A stretch of DNA of 64,000 nt from Streptomyces sp. GESEQ-35 (GCF_017948485.1 NZ_JAFFSX010000017.1:124001-188000), one strand, 5' to 3'. Positions 39,570 to 48,800 are shown, counted from the first letter of the stretch. Notes: generated by a model not told the origin, from the letters alone. Numbers and translations: made by a program.

Positions 39570-42149
39570 TCACCCGGTGCGTCCGGGGTGTCCGGCCCGT
39601 TCGGCGGCGGTTTCGAGCATGCGGGCGTGGCCGTCGGCGTCGGCCGCGGCGGAGGTGAGCACCACGAGCGGAGGGCGTCCGCCGTTCGCCGCGATGCGCC
39701 GGGCGATCTCGTAGGCGACGCTTCCGCCGCCGGAGAACCCGCCCAGGACGAGGAGTTCCTCCGCGTCGGCCAGGGGCCGCAGCGCCGTGTAGCGGGCGTG
39801 CGCCCCGCCGGGCACGGAACGCAGCAGGACGATCGACTCGGGGCCCCGGTAGGCCCGGGCGAGGCGGTAGTAGTGGGAGCGCGGGGTGCCGTGGGTCTGT
39901 AGGAGGCAGACGGTGCCGGCGCCGGCGGCCGCGGCGGCGCGCAGCGGGACGAGCAGGGGCTCCGACTCCGCGTCCGGCGGGCTGCCCACGGGTTCGCGGG
40001 CCGGGGCGGTGTCCCGGTCGCGGGACGGCGAGACGGACTCGGCGGCGTCGACGACGGCGGACAGCAGATCCAGGATGTCGGCCACGGTCGTGGAGTCGCC
40101 CGCCACGTACGGCAGTTCGCCCAGCAGCAGGGCGCTGTGGGTCAGCACGCCGACGGCGTCGACGAGACGGGCCCGGTCGTACCAGGCGGTCAGCGCGAGC
40201 CGGCCGTCGCCGTCGTGGTGGGCGACGAGCGTGAGCGGGAAGGCGGTGCGGGCGCCCAGGGTGTCGGGCTCCTCGACGCGGATGCCCTGGGCGGCGAGCG
40301 CGTCCACGAGGTCGTCGGGGTCGCGCGGCCGGCTCTCAAAGACAAGGAGCGTGCCGTCCTCCTCGGAGTCGAGGACCGGCTCCGTCCCCGTCTCCGTCTC
40401 CGGGGTGGCCCAGGTGCGGACCTGGCCCGGGGAGATCCATTCGTAGGACGACATGTCCAGGGCCCGGTCGCGGAGTTCGGCGAGCAGGGACGCCATGGTG
40501 GAGCGGGGATCGACCTCGACGGACAGCGGCAGCGCGGTACGCAACGCGGCCGGCATGCGTTCCGCCCCCTCGAACGAGATACCACGCCCGGAGGCACTGA
40601 CCCCGAACCGGACCCGAGCCGCGGCCCCGGCCCCACAGGCCCGATACAACAGCACGGCCCAGACCGCCTGAAGCACACTGCTCTCCGTACTGCCCCAGTG
40701 CGCAGCCCAGGCACCGAGCCGCTCAGTCTGCGCAACGGTGAGACGCAGCCGGGTACGCGCGACGGCACCGGACGGTGGCACGGAGGCGGGGCGATCCACG
40801 CCGGACGCCGAGCTATCCGCGCCGGAGGGCGAGCTATCCGCGCCGGAGACGGGGCGGTCCGCGCCAGTCGCGGGGCGATCCACGCCAGTCGTGGGGCGAT
40901 CCACGCCGGACACCGGACCACCCACGCCAGACGCCGGGCGATCCGCGCCAGAAGCGGGACGGTCCACGCCGGTAGTGGGGCGGTCCACGCCGGACGCCGG
41001 ACCACCCACGCTGGTAGCCGGGCGATCCACGCCGGACGCCGGACCACCCACGCCGGTAGCCGGGCGATCCACGCCAGAAGCGGGACAGTCCGCGCCAGTC
41101 GCGGGGCGGTCCACGCCAGACGCCGGGCCGTCCCCCGTAGTCGGGCGGGACGCTTCGGTGGTGGGTGGGACGGGCCAGGTGGTGTCGGTGGGGGAGGGTA
41201 GGGAGCGGGACCAGAGGTCGCGGGCGGGGGCGGTGTTCTGGCGGCTGAGCCAGCGGGCGTAGTCGCGGATGTCGGGGCGGCGTTCGCCGCCGGGCAGCCG
41301 GCCGCCGGCCAGATAGGCGCGGTAGAACTCGCGCAGCAGCAGACGTGCGCTCCAGTCGTCGAGCAGCGCGTGGTGGTAGGTGAGCAGCATCCGCGTGGGC
41401 ACGGGCTGCTCGCGTTCCGCGCCGCCGCCGAACACGGTGACGCGCAGCGGACCGGGCAGGCGCGGGTCGATGCCGCGCGCGCGGTCGTGTGCGACGAGGT
41501 CGGGCCAGCGGACGGCGGCGTACGGCAGCCACAGCACGGTGGCGTCGATGTGCTCGTGCAGGACGATCAGAGGTTCGGGCCCGTCGTCGAAGGCGGCGCG
41601 CAGCACGCTCTCGCTGTCGGTGACGGACTGCCAGGCGGCGCGCAGGCGTTCGGGGTCGAGGGGGCCGTGCCAGACCACGGTGAGCTGCTGGACGTGGCGG
41701 CCGGGGTGGGCGTCGGAGTCGGCGAGCAGTTCACGCTGGAGCGGGGTCGCCGCGAGGCTGCGGGCGGGCTGGGCGCCGGGCAGCGGGTGGGTGAGCAGGT
41801 CGGCGAGCCGGCCGTAGGGGAAGACGTCGGCCGGGATACCCGTGTCGTCGGTGGCGAGGCGGAGGGCGTGGTGGCCGGGGCCGAGTTCGTCGACGCGGTG
41901 CCGCCAGGCCCGGGCGTCCGGGTCGTGGACGGCGAGATGGTCGAGGGCAGCCTTGAGCCGGGCCGGGTCGAGGGGGCCGCGCAGCTCCAGGGCGGGCGCG
42001 TCGTAGGGGGGCCGGCCCAGGTCGACGAAGACGGTCGTCGTCTGCTCGGGCGGCTGGGGTGAGGCATGATCGGCGGTCATCGGATATGCGGGGCACGCCC
42101 GTTCGGTGGCCGCGCGTACGGCGTGCTCTCGACGCGTACGACTGTGCAC
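39570..42149 (-). CDS. Condensation-domain protein with shortened thioesterase-like C-terminus and a 7-residue repeat linker
   Basis: The N-terminal half resembles an NRPS condensation domain: PLQRELLADSDAHPG at the start and, near residue 258, HHALLDDW in place of HHxxxDG. The second lobe begins at VARTRLRLTVAQTERL. Between the lobes is a run of sixteen 7-residue repeats (GVDRPAT and variants). After about residue 735 comes an alpha/beta-hydrolase start with LVLGGFSGGGSVAYEIARR, a thioesterase nucleophile motif; the protein ends about 60 residues later, before the usual Asp and His. It may join an acyl chain to an amine or alcohol, or be a partner protein. The start is unsure: GTG at 42149 has GGAGG only 2 nt away, ATG at 42080 has none. 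It leads the metK-ahcY operon. Confidence 0.75.
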   Translation of the reverse strand: MHSRTRREHAVRAATERACPAYPMTADHASPQPPEQTTTVFVDLGRPPYDAPALELRGPLDPARLKAALDHLAVHDPDARAWRHRVDELGPGHHALRLATDDTGIPADVFPYGRLADLLTHPLPGAQPARSLAATPLQRELLADSDAHPGRHVQQLTVVWHGPLDPERLRAAWQSVTDSESVLRAAFDDGPEPLIVLHEHIDATVLWLPYAAVRWPDLVAHDRARGIDPRLPGPLRVTVFGGGAEREQPVPTRMLLTYHHALLDDWSARLLLREFYRAYLAGGRLPGGERRPDIRDYARWLSRQNTAPARDLWSRSLPSPTDTTWPVPPTTEASRPTTGDGPASGVDRPATGADCPASGVDRPATGVGGPASGVDRPATSVGGPASGVDRPTTGVDRPASGADRPASGVGGPVSGVDRPTTGVDRPATGADRPVSGADSSPSGADSSASGVDRPASVPPSGAVARTRLRLTVAQTERLGAWAAHWGSTESSVLQAVWAVLLYRACGAGAAARVRFGVSASGRGISFEGAERMPAALRTALPLSVEVDPRSTMASLLAELRDRALDMSSYEWISPGQVRTWATPETETGTEPVLDSEEDGTLLVFESRPRDPDDLVDALAAQGIRVEEPDTLGARTAFPLTLVAHHDGDGRLALTAWYDRARLVDAVGVLTHSALLLGELPYVAGDSTTVADILDLLSAVVDAAESVSPSRDRDTAPAREPVGSPPDAESEPLLVPLRAAAAAGAGTVCLLQTHGTPRSHYYRLARAYRGPESIVLLRSVPGGAHARYTALRPLADAEELLVLGGFSGGGSVAYEIARRIAANGGRPPLVVLTSAAADADGHARMLETAAERAGHPGRTG
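40782..41123 (-). repeat. 21-bp in-frame tandem repeat (about 16 copies) between the lobes of the condensation domain
   Basis: The repeats encode heptads of the types GVDRPAT, GADRPAS, GVGGPAS and GADSSAS. The order of types suggests repeated duplication of two- or three-unit blocks. Composition (Gly, Asp, Pro, Ser, Thr) predicts a flexible, disordered spacer. Frame is kept across all copies. Confidence 0.9.
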
Positions 42150-42438
42150 GACCTCCGTGAACGGCTGCGGAAGTACCCCCTCCCTCCCCTCTCTGCGAGC
42201 GCTGAACGAGTATGCGCAGGGCCACCCACACGGTCCTGATGCGGCGCTGACACCGTGCTAGGCGCTCCGCCGGGGGTGCCGGCGAGGAACGTGCCGCGAT
42301 GTGCCGTCGGTCGGCTGCGGCGCCGTCGTGGCTGGTCGCGCAGTTCCCCGCGCCCCTTCGGGGCCCGGGGCCCCGTATGCGGATCCTCGACCGGTCCTGG
42401 ACGCGGCCTCGACCCCGGCCCGAGTGTGCCCCCGGCGA
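42150..42438. other. Intergenic region with Streptomyces-type hairpin repeat, copy 2
   Basis: This 289-bp gap separates the condensation-like gene from the PPTase gene. It holds a second copy of the hairpin repeat (42325-42364: GTCGTGGCTGGTCGCGCAG then TTCCCCGCGCCCCTTCGGGG). The rest is likely the promoter of the condensation-like/SAM operon; no convincing boxes were seen. Confidence 0.55.
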
Positions 42439-43338
42439 TCACACCCCGTCGTCCGCCGAGGCGCCGAGCAGGTCCGCCACCGCGCTCATGAAACCCTCGT
42501 CGAGCATCGTGCGGGGCGCCGTGTCCCGGGAGGTGTCGAGGCCCGTGTCGTGGCAGGCGACGCTGATGAGGTAGCGGCCGAGGGCCTTGTGCGTACTGAA
42601 GGCCCACTCGCCGCGCGCGGCGGGCGTACCGTCCGGCGCAAGCAGCCCGCCGCTTCCGATACCGAAGCCGAACTCGGAGAAGCCGAGCCGCAGTCCCTGC
42701 CCGAGGGCCTTGGTGTACGCCTCCTTCAGCGTCCACAGCCGCAGCAGCCCGGCCGACCGCTCGGCCTCGGGCAGCCGCTCCAGCCCCACGCGCTCGGCGG
42801 GCGTGCACACATGCTCCTGCATCAGGTCGAACGACATCGTCCGCCCGGCGGGCTCCGCGTCGACGCCGATCCGCCCGTTGCGGCTGACCCCGACCGCGAT
42901 GAGGTCGTCGGTGTGCGTGAGGCTCACGTCGATCTGGTCGAGCCCGCGCAGATAGGGCCGCCCGCCGATCTTGTACGCGAGGTCGAGGTCGGCCGCCCGG
43001 GTGTCCAGCGCGGCCGCGGCGGTGAACTTGGTGGCCAGCCGCGACGCCACGAACCGGAAGCGCACGACCGGGTCGGCGGTGCGCCGGTACCGCGTCCAGT
43101 CCCGCCCGAGCAGCGACCGCAACGCGGGGTCGGTGACGGCGGTGGCGAGCCACTGCCCCCAGGTGGTGTACACGACGGCGTTGCCCCGCAGCCGCATGTC
43201 CTCGCGCACCTGGTGCCACGGGCCGTCGGGTCCGCTGACGTGCACCGGTTCGCTGATGCGGGCGGCGTCGAAGGCCGACGCGGGCACCGCGACCGGTTCG
43301 GCCCACGGGGCCGGGTCCGCCACTGTCACTCCGGTCAT
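42439..43338 (-). CDS. Sfp-type 4'-phosphopantetheinyl transferase
   Basis: This 299-residue enzyme attaches phosphopantetheine to carrier proteins. The magnesium and CoA-binding motifs are GRIGVDAEPAGRT and LWTLKEAYTKALGQGL, both standard for the Sfp group. Its N-terminal 90 residues (before VVRFRFVASRL) are longer than usual. It lies 84 bp after the acyl-CoA dehydrogenase-like gene on the same strand. A dedicated transferase suggests that the carrier proteins of this cluster, such as the FkbJ-like ACP or type II ACP, are not well served by the housekeeping enzymes. Confidence 0.94.
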   Translation of the reverse strand: MTGVTVADPAPWAEPVAVPASAFDAARISEPVHVSGPDGPWHQVREDMRLRGNAVVYTTWGQWLATAVTDPALRSLLGRDWTRYRRTADPVVRFRFVASRLATKFTAAAALDTRAADLDLAYKIGGRPYLRGLDQIDVSLTHTDDLIAVGVSRNGRIGVDAEPAGRTMSFDLMQEHVCTPAERVGLERLPEAERSAGLLRLWTLKEAYTKALGQGLRLGFSEFGFGIGSGGLLAPDGTPAARGEWAFSTHKALGRYLISVACHDTGLDTSRDTAPRTMLDEGFMSAVADLLGASADDGV

Positions 43339-43422
43339 GCCTGTCCCCCTTCCCTCTTCCCTGTGTTTCCCTGTGTCGCGTTCTCGCGCCGCCCGCCGAG
43401 CCGTCGGCCGGACGCCGCACGG

Positions 43423-45183
43423 TCACTGTGCGAGCGGTGTCGCGTCCAGATCGCAGCTGAGTCCGGCCCGGTAGCGCCGGACCAGTTCGTCCAGTACGTA
43501 CGCCGCGCAGCCGTCGGGCAGTTCGGGCACCGGGATGCCGAGCCGCTCGCCGATCCGGGACAGCGCGAGCACGGCCCACGCGGCGTCGGCGAGGAACGGG
43601 TCCGTGCCGTCCTGGCCCTCCCAGACGCCGAGTACCGCGGCCGCGGCGGCGATCAGGCTGTAGCGGTCACTGAGCACGCACACCGCGGGATCGCCCAGTG
43701 CGGAGGACCCGTTCGGCGGCAGCCGACGGCAGGTCTCGCGCAGCGCGCGCAGCTCGGCGACGAACGCCTCGGCGAGTTCGGCGAGTGCGGTGATCTGGCC
43801 GCCGACTCCGCGGGACGGGGCGAGCCGGTCGGCCGAGCCGACGAGGGAGGCGGCCATGAAGTCGCCGCCGCCGGCGATGCCCAGCAACCGGTAGTCCAGC
43901 GGCGGCAGTTCGGCACCCTTGCGGAACAGCTCGGGCGGCGGCTCGTCCTCGGCGAACCAGGCACTCTCGGCGAGGGTGCGCAGCTGCGGCACGATCACGG
44001 CCTGGCAGGCGGCGGTGCCGGCGTGGCCGAGCCCGGCGACCGGAAGGTCCCGTACGAGCTTGTCGAGCGCGCCGTACTCGGGGCTGCCGTGCCGGTAGCC
44101 GCGGGAGCCCAGCACGGTGGAGAGCTCCTCCAGGTTCTCCCGCAGCAGGTCGGGCACGACGTACTTGACGGCGGCGGCGAGCACATGGGCCCGGTCGGGC
44201 AGCAGGCCCAGCGCGCGCAGGGCGACGGTGGCCATGGCGTCGCAGGCCAGCAGATCGGCGAAGACCCCGGTGAGCGGCTTGTGCCAGCGGCGGGCGACGG
44301 GCCCGCTGCGCCCGGTGGTCGCGGCCCGGACCGCGGAGTGCAGGACGGTGTCGGCGGCCGCGGTGACGACCCCGCAGATGACACTGCGGTTGACCTGGAA
44401 GGTGCGCAGGGCGAGCGCGACGCCTTCGCCGCTGCGGCCGACGAGGGCGTCCTCGGGCAGCGTGCGGCCGTCGAACTCCAGGCCGGAGAAGAGCGTTCCG
44501 CGCATCCCCGAGGTCTCGATCCGCGGGAGGTGCCGCATGGCGCCGGGCTCGGCCCGCGCGGGGTCGAGGAGGAACACGGAGTGGCTGCGCGGTCCGCGCG
44601 CGGCGTCGGTACGGGCGTAGACGATCTGTGCGTCGGCGCGCGCCGCGTTGATGATCAGGTCCTTGCGGCCGTAGAGCCCCAGCCCGCTCCGCCCGGCCGG
44701 ACGGGCGGTGAACTCGTCCCTCAGGATGGCGTTGGCGTGGGCGAGTTCGTGGTGCAGGATCGTGGCGCGTCCGCCGCCGAGCAGCAGTTCGGCGAGGTCG
44801 CGGCGCTGGTCGGGGGTGCCGGCCGCCCAGACGGCGCCGGTGGCGAACAGCGAGGTGATGCCGTACCCGAAGCCGAGCGCGACGTCGCGCCGGAAGACGG
44901 GGCGCAGGGTGCGCGCGAGCAGATCGGCGCGGGTGAGGCGCCCGCCGTACTCGACGGGTACGAACTCCGCGGCCAGGCCGGCCCCGTCGAGCAGTGCCTC
45001 GGTCGCGGCGGGCGGGGTGCGCCGGTGGTCGGCGGCGAACAGGGCGCGCAGCCCGTGCGGGTTGGCGGGGTCGTACGGATCGCCGAGCAGGGCCTCGAGC
45101 CGCGCGGCGCGCGCAAGTGCGAGTGCCTCCCAGCGGCCGCGCCCGGCGCCCGCCGTACGTACGGTCTCGGCTGTGGTGGTCAT
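43423..45183 (-). CDS. Large acyl-CoA dehydrogenase-like flavoprotein
   Basis: This 586-residue protein has the acyl-CoA dehydrogenase fold signs: an N-terminal helical part, a middle beta domain (LHHELAHANAILRDEF ... LGLYGRKDLIINAARADAQIVYA) and a helical C-terminal domain with FQVNRSVICGVVTAAADTVL. It is about 200 residues longer than common members (370-400), with an added C-terminal region after about residue 400. It probably oxidises an acyl group bound to CoA or to the nearby FkbJ-like ACP. It lacks the neighbours of methoxymalonyl synthesis (FkbH, FkbK). The start is the ATG after AAGGAG, 14 nt away. It has its own promoter region, since a terminator lies upstream. Confidence 0.82.
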   Translation of the reverse strand: MTTTAETVRTAGAGRGRWEALALARAARLEALLGDPYDPANPHGLRALFAADHRRTPPAATEALLDGAGLAAEFVPVEYGGRLTRADLLARTLRPVFRRDVALGFGYGITSLFATGAVWAAGTPDQRRDLAELLLGGGRATILHHELAHANAILRDEFTARPAGRSGLGLYGRKDLIINAARADAQIVYARTDAARGPRSHSVFLLDPARAEPGAMRHLPRIETSGMRGTLFSGLEFDGRTLPEDALVGRSGEGVALALRTFQVNRSVICGVVTAAADTVLHSAVRAATTGRSGPVARRWHKPLTGVFADLLACDAMATVALRALGLLPDRAHVLAAAVKYVVPDLLRENLEELSTVLGSRGYRHGSPEYGALDKLVRDLPVAGLGHAGTAACQAVIVPQLRTLAESAWFAEDEPPPELFRKGAELPPLDYRLLGIAGGGDFMAASLVGSADRLAPSRGVGGQITALAELAEAFVAELRALRETCRRLPPNGSSALGDPAVCVLSDRYSLIAAAAAVLGVWEGQDGTDPFLADAAWAVLALSRIGERLGIPVPELPDGCAAYVLDELVRRYRAGLSCDLDATPLAQ

Positions 45184-45430
45184 GGCGGCGTTGGTCAGCT
45201 CCTTCGTACCTCTACGTACCTGTCGCACATCTACGCCCGACACTGACGGCCGCTCCTCGCAGCGCGCTGGAGCAGCGCTCGACATTCCGTCCACAAATCC
45301 GGGGTCGGGCCGGGAGCCGGTGGCGGGAAACCGCAGAACAGACCGCATGGACGGTTTCTTTCTCGATCGCCACCCGAGCAACCCTCAAGCGGAACACAGG
45401 AGTTCCACGACCGTCTCCCGAGAAAAGGAC
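45184..45430. promoter_or_regulatory. Upstream region of the acyl-CoA dehydrogenase-like gene
   Basis: This region lies between an intrinsic terminator and the dehydrogenase start, so a promoter for the dehydrogenase-PPTase genes must be here. I see no clear -35/-10 pair and no recognisable operator. Confidence 0.4.
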
Positions 45431-45474
45431 ATGAAAAAGGGCTGCCGCGATCCCGTCCGGGATGTGCGGCAGCC
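45431..45474 (-). terminator. Intrinsic terminator of the aromatic tailoring operon
   Basis: The 9-bp stem GGCTGCCGC (45440-45448) pairs with GCGGCAGCC (45466-45474), and inside it ATCCCG pairs with CGGGAT. On the minus strand the hairpin is followed at once by CTTTTTCAT. It lies about 20 bp after the stop of the FkbJ-like ACP gene, so it ends the operon that begins near 52,700. Confidence 0.88.
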
Positions 45475-45495
45475 TCAGCTCGGCCGGCCACGGCC

Positions 45496-45747
45496 CTAGT
45501 GGGGAACCGGGGCGGACAACTTACGGGTGACGAGGGCGTCGAGGGCGCCGATGGACCGGAAGTACTCCAGCTCCAGGTCGTCCTCTTCGACGGTGATGCC
45601 GAACTCGTGCTCGACGAAGGACACCAGCTGCATCGCGAACACCGAGCTGACGAAGCCGAGTTCGAAGATGTCGTCGTCCCCCAGATCCTGCACCGGGAAG
45701 AACCGGGAGAGGTAGCCCGCGATCCTGGTCCTGCTGTCCGTGCTCAT
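45496..45747 (-). CDS. Discrete acyl carrier protein of the FkbJ type
   Basis: This 83-residue carrier protein has DLGDDDIFELGFVSSVFAMQ, with the phosphopantetheine serine at about residue 35, followed by LVSFVEHEFGITVEEDDLEL and FRSIGALDALV. This matches the pattern of ACPs that carry methoxymalonyl or glyceryl units in ansamycin and FK520 clusters, not that of type II PKS ACPs. The other enzymes of methoxymalonyl synthesis are absent, so here it more likely carries a starter or side-chain acyl unit made by the AMP ligase or changed by the dehydrogenase. GGAGGCAGAG precedes the ATG. It is the last gene of its operon. Confidence 0.88.
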   Translation of the reverse strand: MSTDSRTRIAGYLSRFFPVQDLGDDDIFELGFVSSVFAMQLVSFVEHEFGITVEEDDLELEYFRSIGALDALVTRKLSAPVPH

Positions 45748-45771
45748 CTCTGCCTCCGTCCTGTCGTCGGC

Positions 45772-46728
45772 TCAGGCCGCCCGGGTCACGGACTCCGCAT
45801 ACCGCCGGGCCAGCTCAAGGGTGGCCGTGGAATTGCGCCCGAGAGCCTCCCGCACATGGCGCCGGGCCCGGCCGAGGTCCGCCCCCGGCCCCAGCACCCG
45901 CTCCACCGCCTCCTCCCGCAGCACCACACTGTGCTGCGCGACCGCGCTCACCCCGTGCTCGTCGGAGACGACGTTCCACTCCCCGGTGTGCGCCTCCATC
46001 AGCGCGGGCGTGACGGTCTGCTTGTAGACGATCCGCCCCGCGTGCGGAAAACAGATCCGCACGGACTCGGTGGTGTGCGTCGCCCCGTCCGCGGTGAGCG
46101 TGTCCATCGACATGATCTGCACCCCGGGAATGTCCTCCGTCAGCTCCAGCCGCTCCACATGCGGAATGAGCTCGGGCCAGTCACCGACCCGGTAGAGGAA
46201 CTCGTACACCGGCTCGGCGGGCGCATCGATACGGACCGTGTCCTCGAAGGACAGCACCAGCTCGTCGAACCGTCGCCAGCGCTCCGCGAGCGACTTCAGA
46301 CTCGCCAGCTCGGCCCGGGAGTTGAGCTCCAGGACCTGCTCCACCCAGGACAGTTCACCCGCGCTGTCCCCGAGCACCGAAAAGTCGTGCAGCAGTGTCA
46401 GCACACTGGTCCCGTCGGGCCGCTCCTCGACGATCCACGTGCCGTGCATCTTCGTCACCGGCAGCTGCGGATGCGTCTGGTGGAACTCGACGCACCGCGT
46501 CCTGGGGTCCTGGATCCGCTCCGAGATCCACGACCTGACCCGGCGGCCCGCCGTCGCCCACATCCGCAGCCGCTCGTTCGTGCCGTCGAACTCCAGCCGC
46601 TCCACATGCACGTTCTCCGGGAAGAACAACGGCCACCGCACCACGTCCGTGATCAGCCCGTACACGACCCCGGCCGGGGCGTCCACCTCGGCCGAGTGCG
46701 AGGTACGGTGCACACGCTCACCGGTCAT
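45772..46728 (-). CDS. Didomain polyketide aromatase/cyclase (SRPBCC fold)
   Basis: This 318-residue protein has two START/SRPBCC domains: residues about 5-150 (SAEVDAPAGVVYGLITDVVRWPLFFP) and about 165-310 (TVRIDAPAEPVYEFLYRVGDWPELIP). It closes and aromatises the first ring of the poly-beta-keto chain. Didomain types usually act on chains reduced at C-9, or as C7-C12 cyclases; no matching ketoreductase is in this window. The start is 3 bp after the stop of the hydroxylase gene, with GGAGCA overlapping it, so it is translationally coupled. Confidence 0.93.
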   Translation of the reverse strand: MTGERVHRTSHSAEVDAPAGVVYGLITDVVRWPLFFPENVHVERLEFDGTNERLRMWATAGRRVRSWISERIQDPRTRCVEFHQTHPQLPVTKMHGTWIVEERPDGTSVLTLLHDFSVLGDSAGELSWVEQVLELNSRAELASLKSLAERWRRFDELVLSFEDTVRIDAPAEPVYEFLYRVGDWPELIPHVERLELTEDIPGVQIMSMDTLTADGATHTTESVRICFPHAGRIVYKQTVTPALMEAHTGEWNVVSDEHGVSAVAQHSVVLREEAVERVLGPGADLGRARRHVREALGRNSTATLELARRYAESVTRAA

Positions 46729-46730
46729 GA

Positions 46731-48452
46731 TCAGTGCTCCTTCGGGCGAGGGACAGGGGTGGGCAGGTCGGGCGCCGGTTCGCGCCGGGCCTCCCGGGCG
46801 AGCGGGTCCGAAAGTCCCAGCGGGGCGAACGCCCCGTCCAGGACGGAGCGCGTCAACTGGCTGCCGCGCGCGGCGACATAGCCGTCCGGGCGGACCAGCA
46901 CCCAGCAGCCCGGGGCGAGGCCGAGCGCGGTGCGCAGCCGGGCGTCGGGGTCGGCGAGCGGGGCGGGTCCGTCGGCGTCCTTGCCGCCGACGGTCCGCAC
47001 GGAAAGCCACTCGCCGTACTGGACGGCGGCGGTGACGGCGACGCCGACGGGCGTGTCCCCGGGGCCGGTGCCGCCCTCGGCGAGCAGCAACGTCCAGCGC
47101 GGGTCGCGCAGTTCGTCGTGCAGGGCACGGCAGCCGGGGGACTCGGGATCGTGCACCTGGGCCTCGGTGATCCGCCGGCCGGGCCAGGGGGTGGGGGTCG
47201 GTACGGTCCCGGACAGCACCACGGGGCCGACACCGACGACATGCACGTAGGACTCGACACTGTTCAGAGAGGATTCGCCGTACTCGATGCGCAGGCCGGA
47301 CATGCCGCCGAGGACCTTGCGCTGGATGGCGCGGCGCAGGGCCGGGACGGTGCGCACGACGGCGAAGACGACGGGCAGCGCGGCCGAGGCGAGGAGGTTC
47401 TTCAGCTGGACGAGGAAGGTGGCGGTGCGGGTGGAGCCGAGGAGTGCCTCGCCGATCGGTACGCGTTCCTCGCTGTAGGTGTCGAGCAGGGCGGGTCCCG
47501 CGTTGCCCTGGTCGACCTGGGCGATTTTCCAGGCGAGGTTGTACGCCTCCTGGACGCCGGTGTTCATGCCCTGTCCGGAGGCGGGGCTGTGCACGTGCGC
47601 GGCGTCGCCGGCCACGAAGACACGGCCGTCGTGCATGCGTTGCACCATCCGCTGCTGGAAGGTGAACACGGACGTCCACTCGGGCTCGCCGACCCTGACC
47701 TCACGGCCGAGCCCCTTGGACAGCCGGGCCCCCAGCCGGGCGGCGCCGCCGTCGGGTGCGGGCGCGGTGTCGAGGAGCCGCCAGTGCCCGTCGCGGGCGT
47801 AGGGCACCATCATCAGGGCGTGTCCGCCGGTGTGGGTCCAGTAGATGGTGTCGGGCGGCAGGTCGGTGTCGACGGGCGCGTCGGCGAGCATCCAGGTCTC
47901 GCTGGTCTCGCCGGTCAGTTCCAGACCGAGCAGCTTGCGCACGGTGCTGTGCCCGCCGTCGCAGCCGACCAGCCATGAGGTCCGGGCGCTCTCCTCGGCG
48001 CCGTCGGCGTCGCGCAGGCGGATGCGCACACCGTCCGTGTCCTGCTCGAACCCGGTCAGCCGTACACCCCACTCGATCTCGACGCCGAGCCGGGCCACGG
48101 CCTCGCGCAGCACGGCCTCGGTGTCGGTCTGCGAGACGATGAGCGTGTAGGGGTACGAGGTCGGCATCGTCGAGTAGTCGGCCTCCAGACGCACCAGCCG
48201 GTGTCCGCCGGAGTACATGGTGAAGGCGCGGTTGCGCCGGCCCCGTTCGAGCAGCGCGTCGACGACGCCCAGCTGCGCGAACGTCTCCAGGGTGCGGGGG
48301 TGCACGGCCACGGCCCGGCTGGTGCGCGCGGGCCCGGGGGCGGCGTCGACCAGCCGCACCCGCACTCCCCTGCGGGCGAGTTCGTGGGCGGCGGTCAGAC
48401 CGACGGGACCCGCGCCGACGACGACGGCCCGCGGCCGGTCGAGGTCGTGCAT
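46731..48452 (-). CDS. FAD-dependent aromatic hydroxylase (class A flavoprotein monooxygenase)
   Basis: This 573-residue enzyme likely hydroxylates the aromatic polyketide. It has VVVGAGPVGLTAAHELARRG for FAD, LVGCDGGHSTVRKLLG (DG motif) and VFVAGDAAHVHSPASGQGMN (GD motif), then a thioredoxin-like C-terminal domain from about 420. This is the RdmE/PgaE layout. The ATG shares one base with the stop of the small monooxygenase gene (TGATG) and follows GGAGAG. Position of hydroxylation cannot be deduced. Confidence 0.93.
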   Translation of the reverse strand: MHDLDRPRAVVVGAGPVGLTAAHELARRGVRVRLVDAAPGPARTSRAVAVHPRTLETFAQLGVVDALLERGRRNRAFTMYSGGHRLVRLEADYSTMPTSYPYTLIVSQTDTEAVLREAVARLGVEIEWGVRLTGFEQDTDGVRIRLRDADGAEESARTSWLVGCDGGHSTVRKLLGLELTGETSETWMLADAPVDTDLPPDTIYWTHTGGHALMMVPYARDGHWRLLDTAPAPDGGAARLGARLSKGLGREVRVGEPEWTSVFTFQQRMVQRMHDGRVFVAGDAAHVHSPASGQGMNTGVQEAYNLAWKIAQVDQGNAGPALLDTYSEERVPIGEALLGSTRTATFLVQLKNLLASAALPVVFAVVRTVPALRRAIQRKVLGGMSGLRIEYGESSLNSVESYVHVVGVGPVVLSGTVPTPTPWPGRRITEAQVHDPESPGCRALHDELRDPRWTLLLAEGGTGPGDTPVGVAVTAAVQYGEWLSVRTVGGKDADGPAPLADPDARLRTALGLAPGCWVLVRPDGYVAARGSQLTRSVLDGAFAPLGLSDPLAREARREPAPDLPTPVPRPKEH

Positions 48453-48739
48453 CACGCGCTCTCCTCGACCGTCTCGTACAGCCCCGGGTCGGGCGTGGCC
48501 AGCGGGCCCAGGCCCTTGACCAGCGACTGGAACTCCTCGCTGCGTACGGCCTGCTGGTGGGCGACGGCGTCCTGCCACACGGCCAGCTCGAGGAAGACGT
48601 TGGGCGCGCCCGCGTGACGGAGGGTCTGGTGGCTGACGTAGCCGGGCTGGGCGGCCATGTAGGAGGTGAGCCTGCCCTTGACGGCGAGGAAGGTGTCGAG
48701 GTCGCCGTGGACGGTCAGCTTGTTGACGAAGGTCACCAT
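48452..48739 (-). CDS. Small antibiotic-biosynthesis monooxygenase (ABM domain), copy 1
   Basis: This 95-residue ferredoxin-like-fold protein belongs to the cofactor-free quinone-forming monooxygenase or cyclase group (ActVA-Orf6/TcmH-like). It starts MVTFVNKLTVHGDLDTFL and ends LATPDPGLYE. It shares this beginning and the DPxLY end with the protein at 60,081-60,383, so the two are paralogues. CAGGAGAAGACC precedes the ATG. It is coupled to the following hydroxylase gene. Confidence 0.87.
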   Translation of the reverse strand: MVTFVNKLTVHGDLDTFLAVKGRLTSYMAAQPGYVSHQTLRHAGAPNVFLELAVWQDAVAHQQAVRSEEFQSLVKGLGPLATPDPGLYETVEESA

Positions 48740-48800
48740 GGTCTTCTCCTGAGAACCTGGGGGATTCGGATGTGCGGGTGTGCGGGTGCGGGCGCCGGGG

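Noticed and set aside
40782..41123. CRISPR-like array of short repeats
   Set aside because: The repeats are in frame, have no unique spacers, and encode a heptad linker. The other repeat runs are also direct tandem duplications without spacers.
43423..45747. Methoxymalonyl-ACP extender pathway
   Set aside because: Only an FkbJ-like ACP and a dehydrogenase of different size are present. The glyceryl-ACP synthase (FkbH), 3-hydroxyacyl dehydrogenase (FkbK) and O-methyltransferase (FkbG) were not found.
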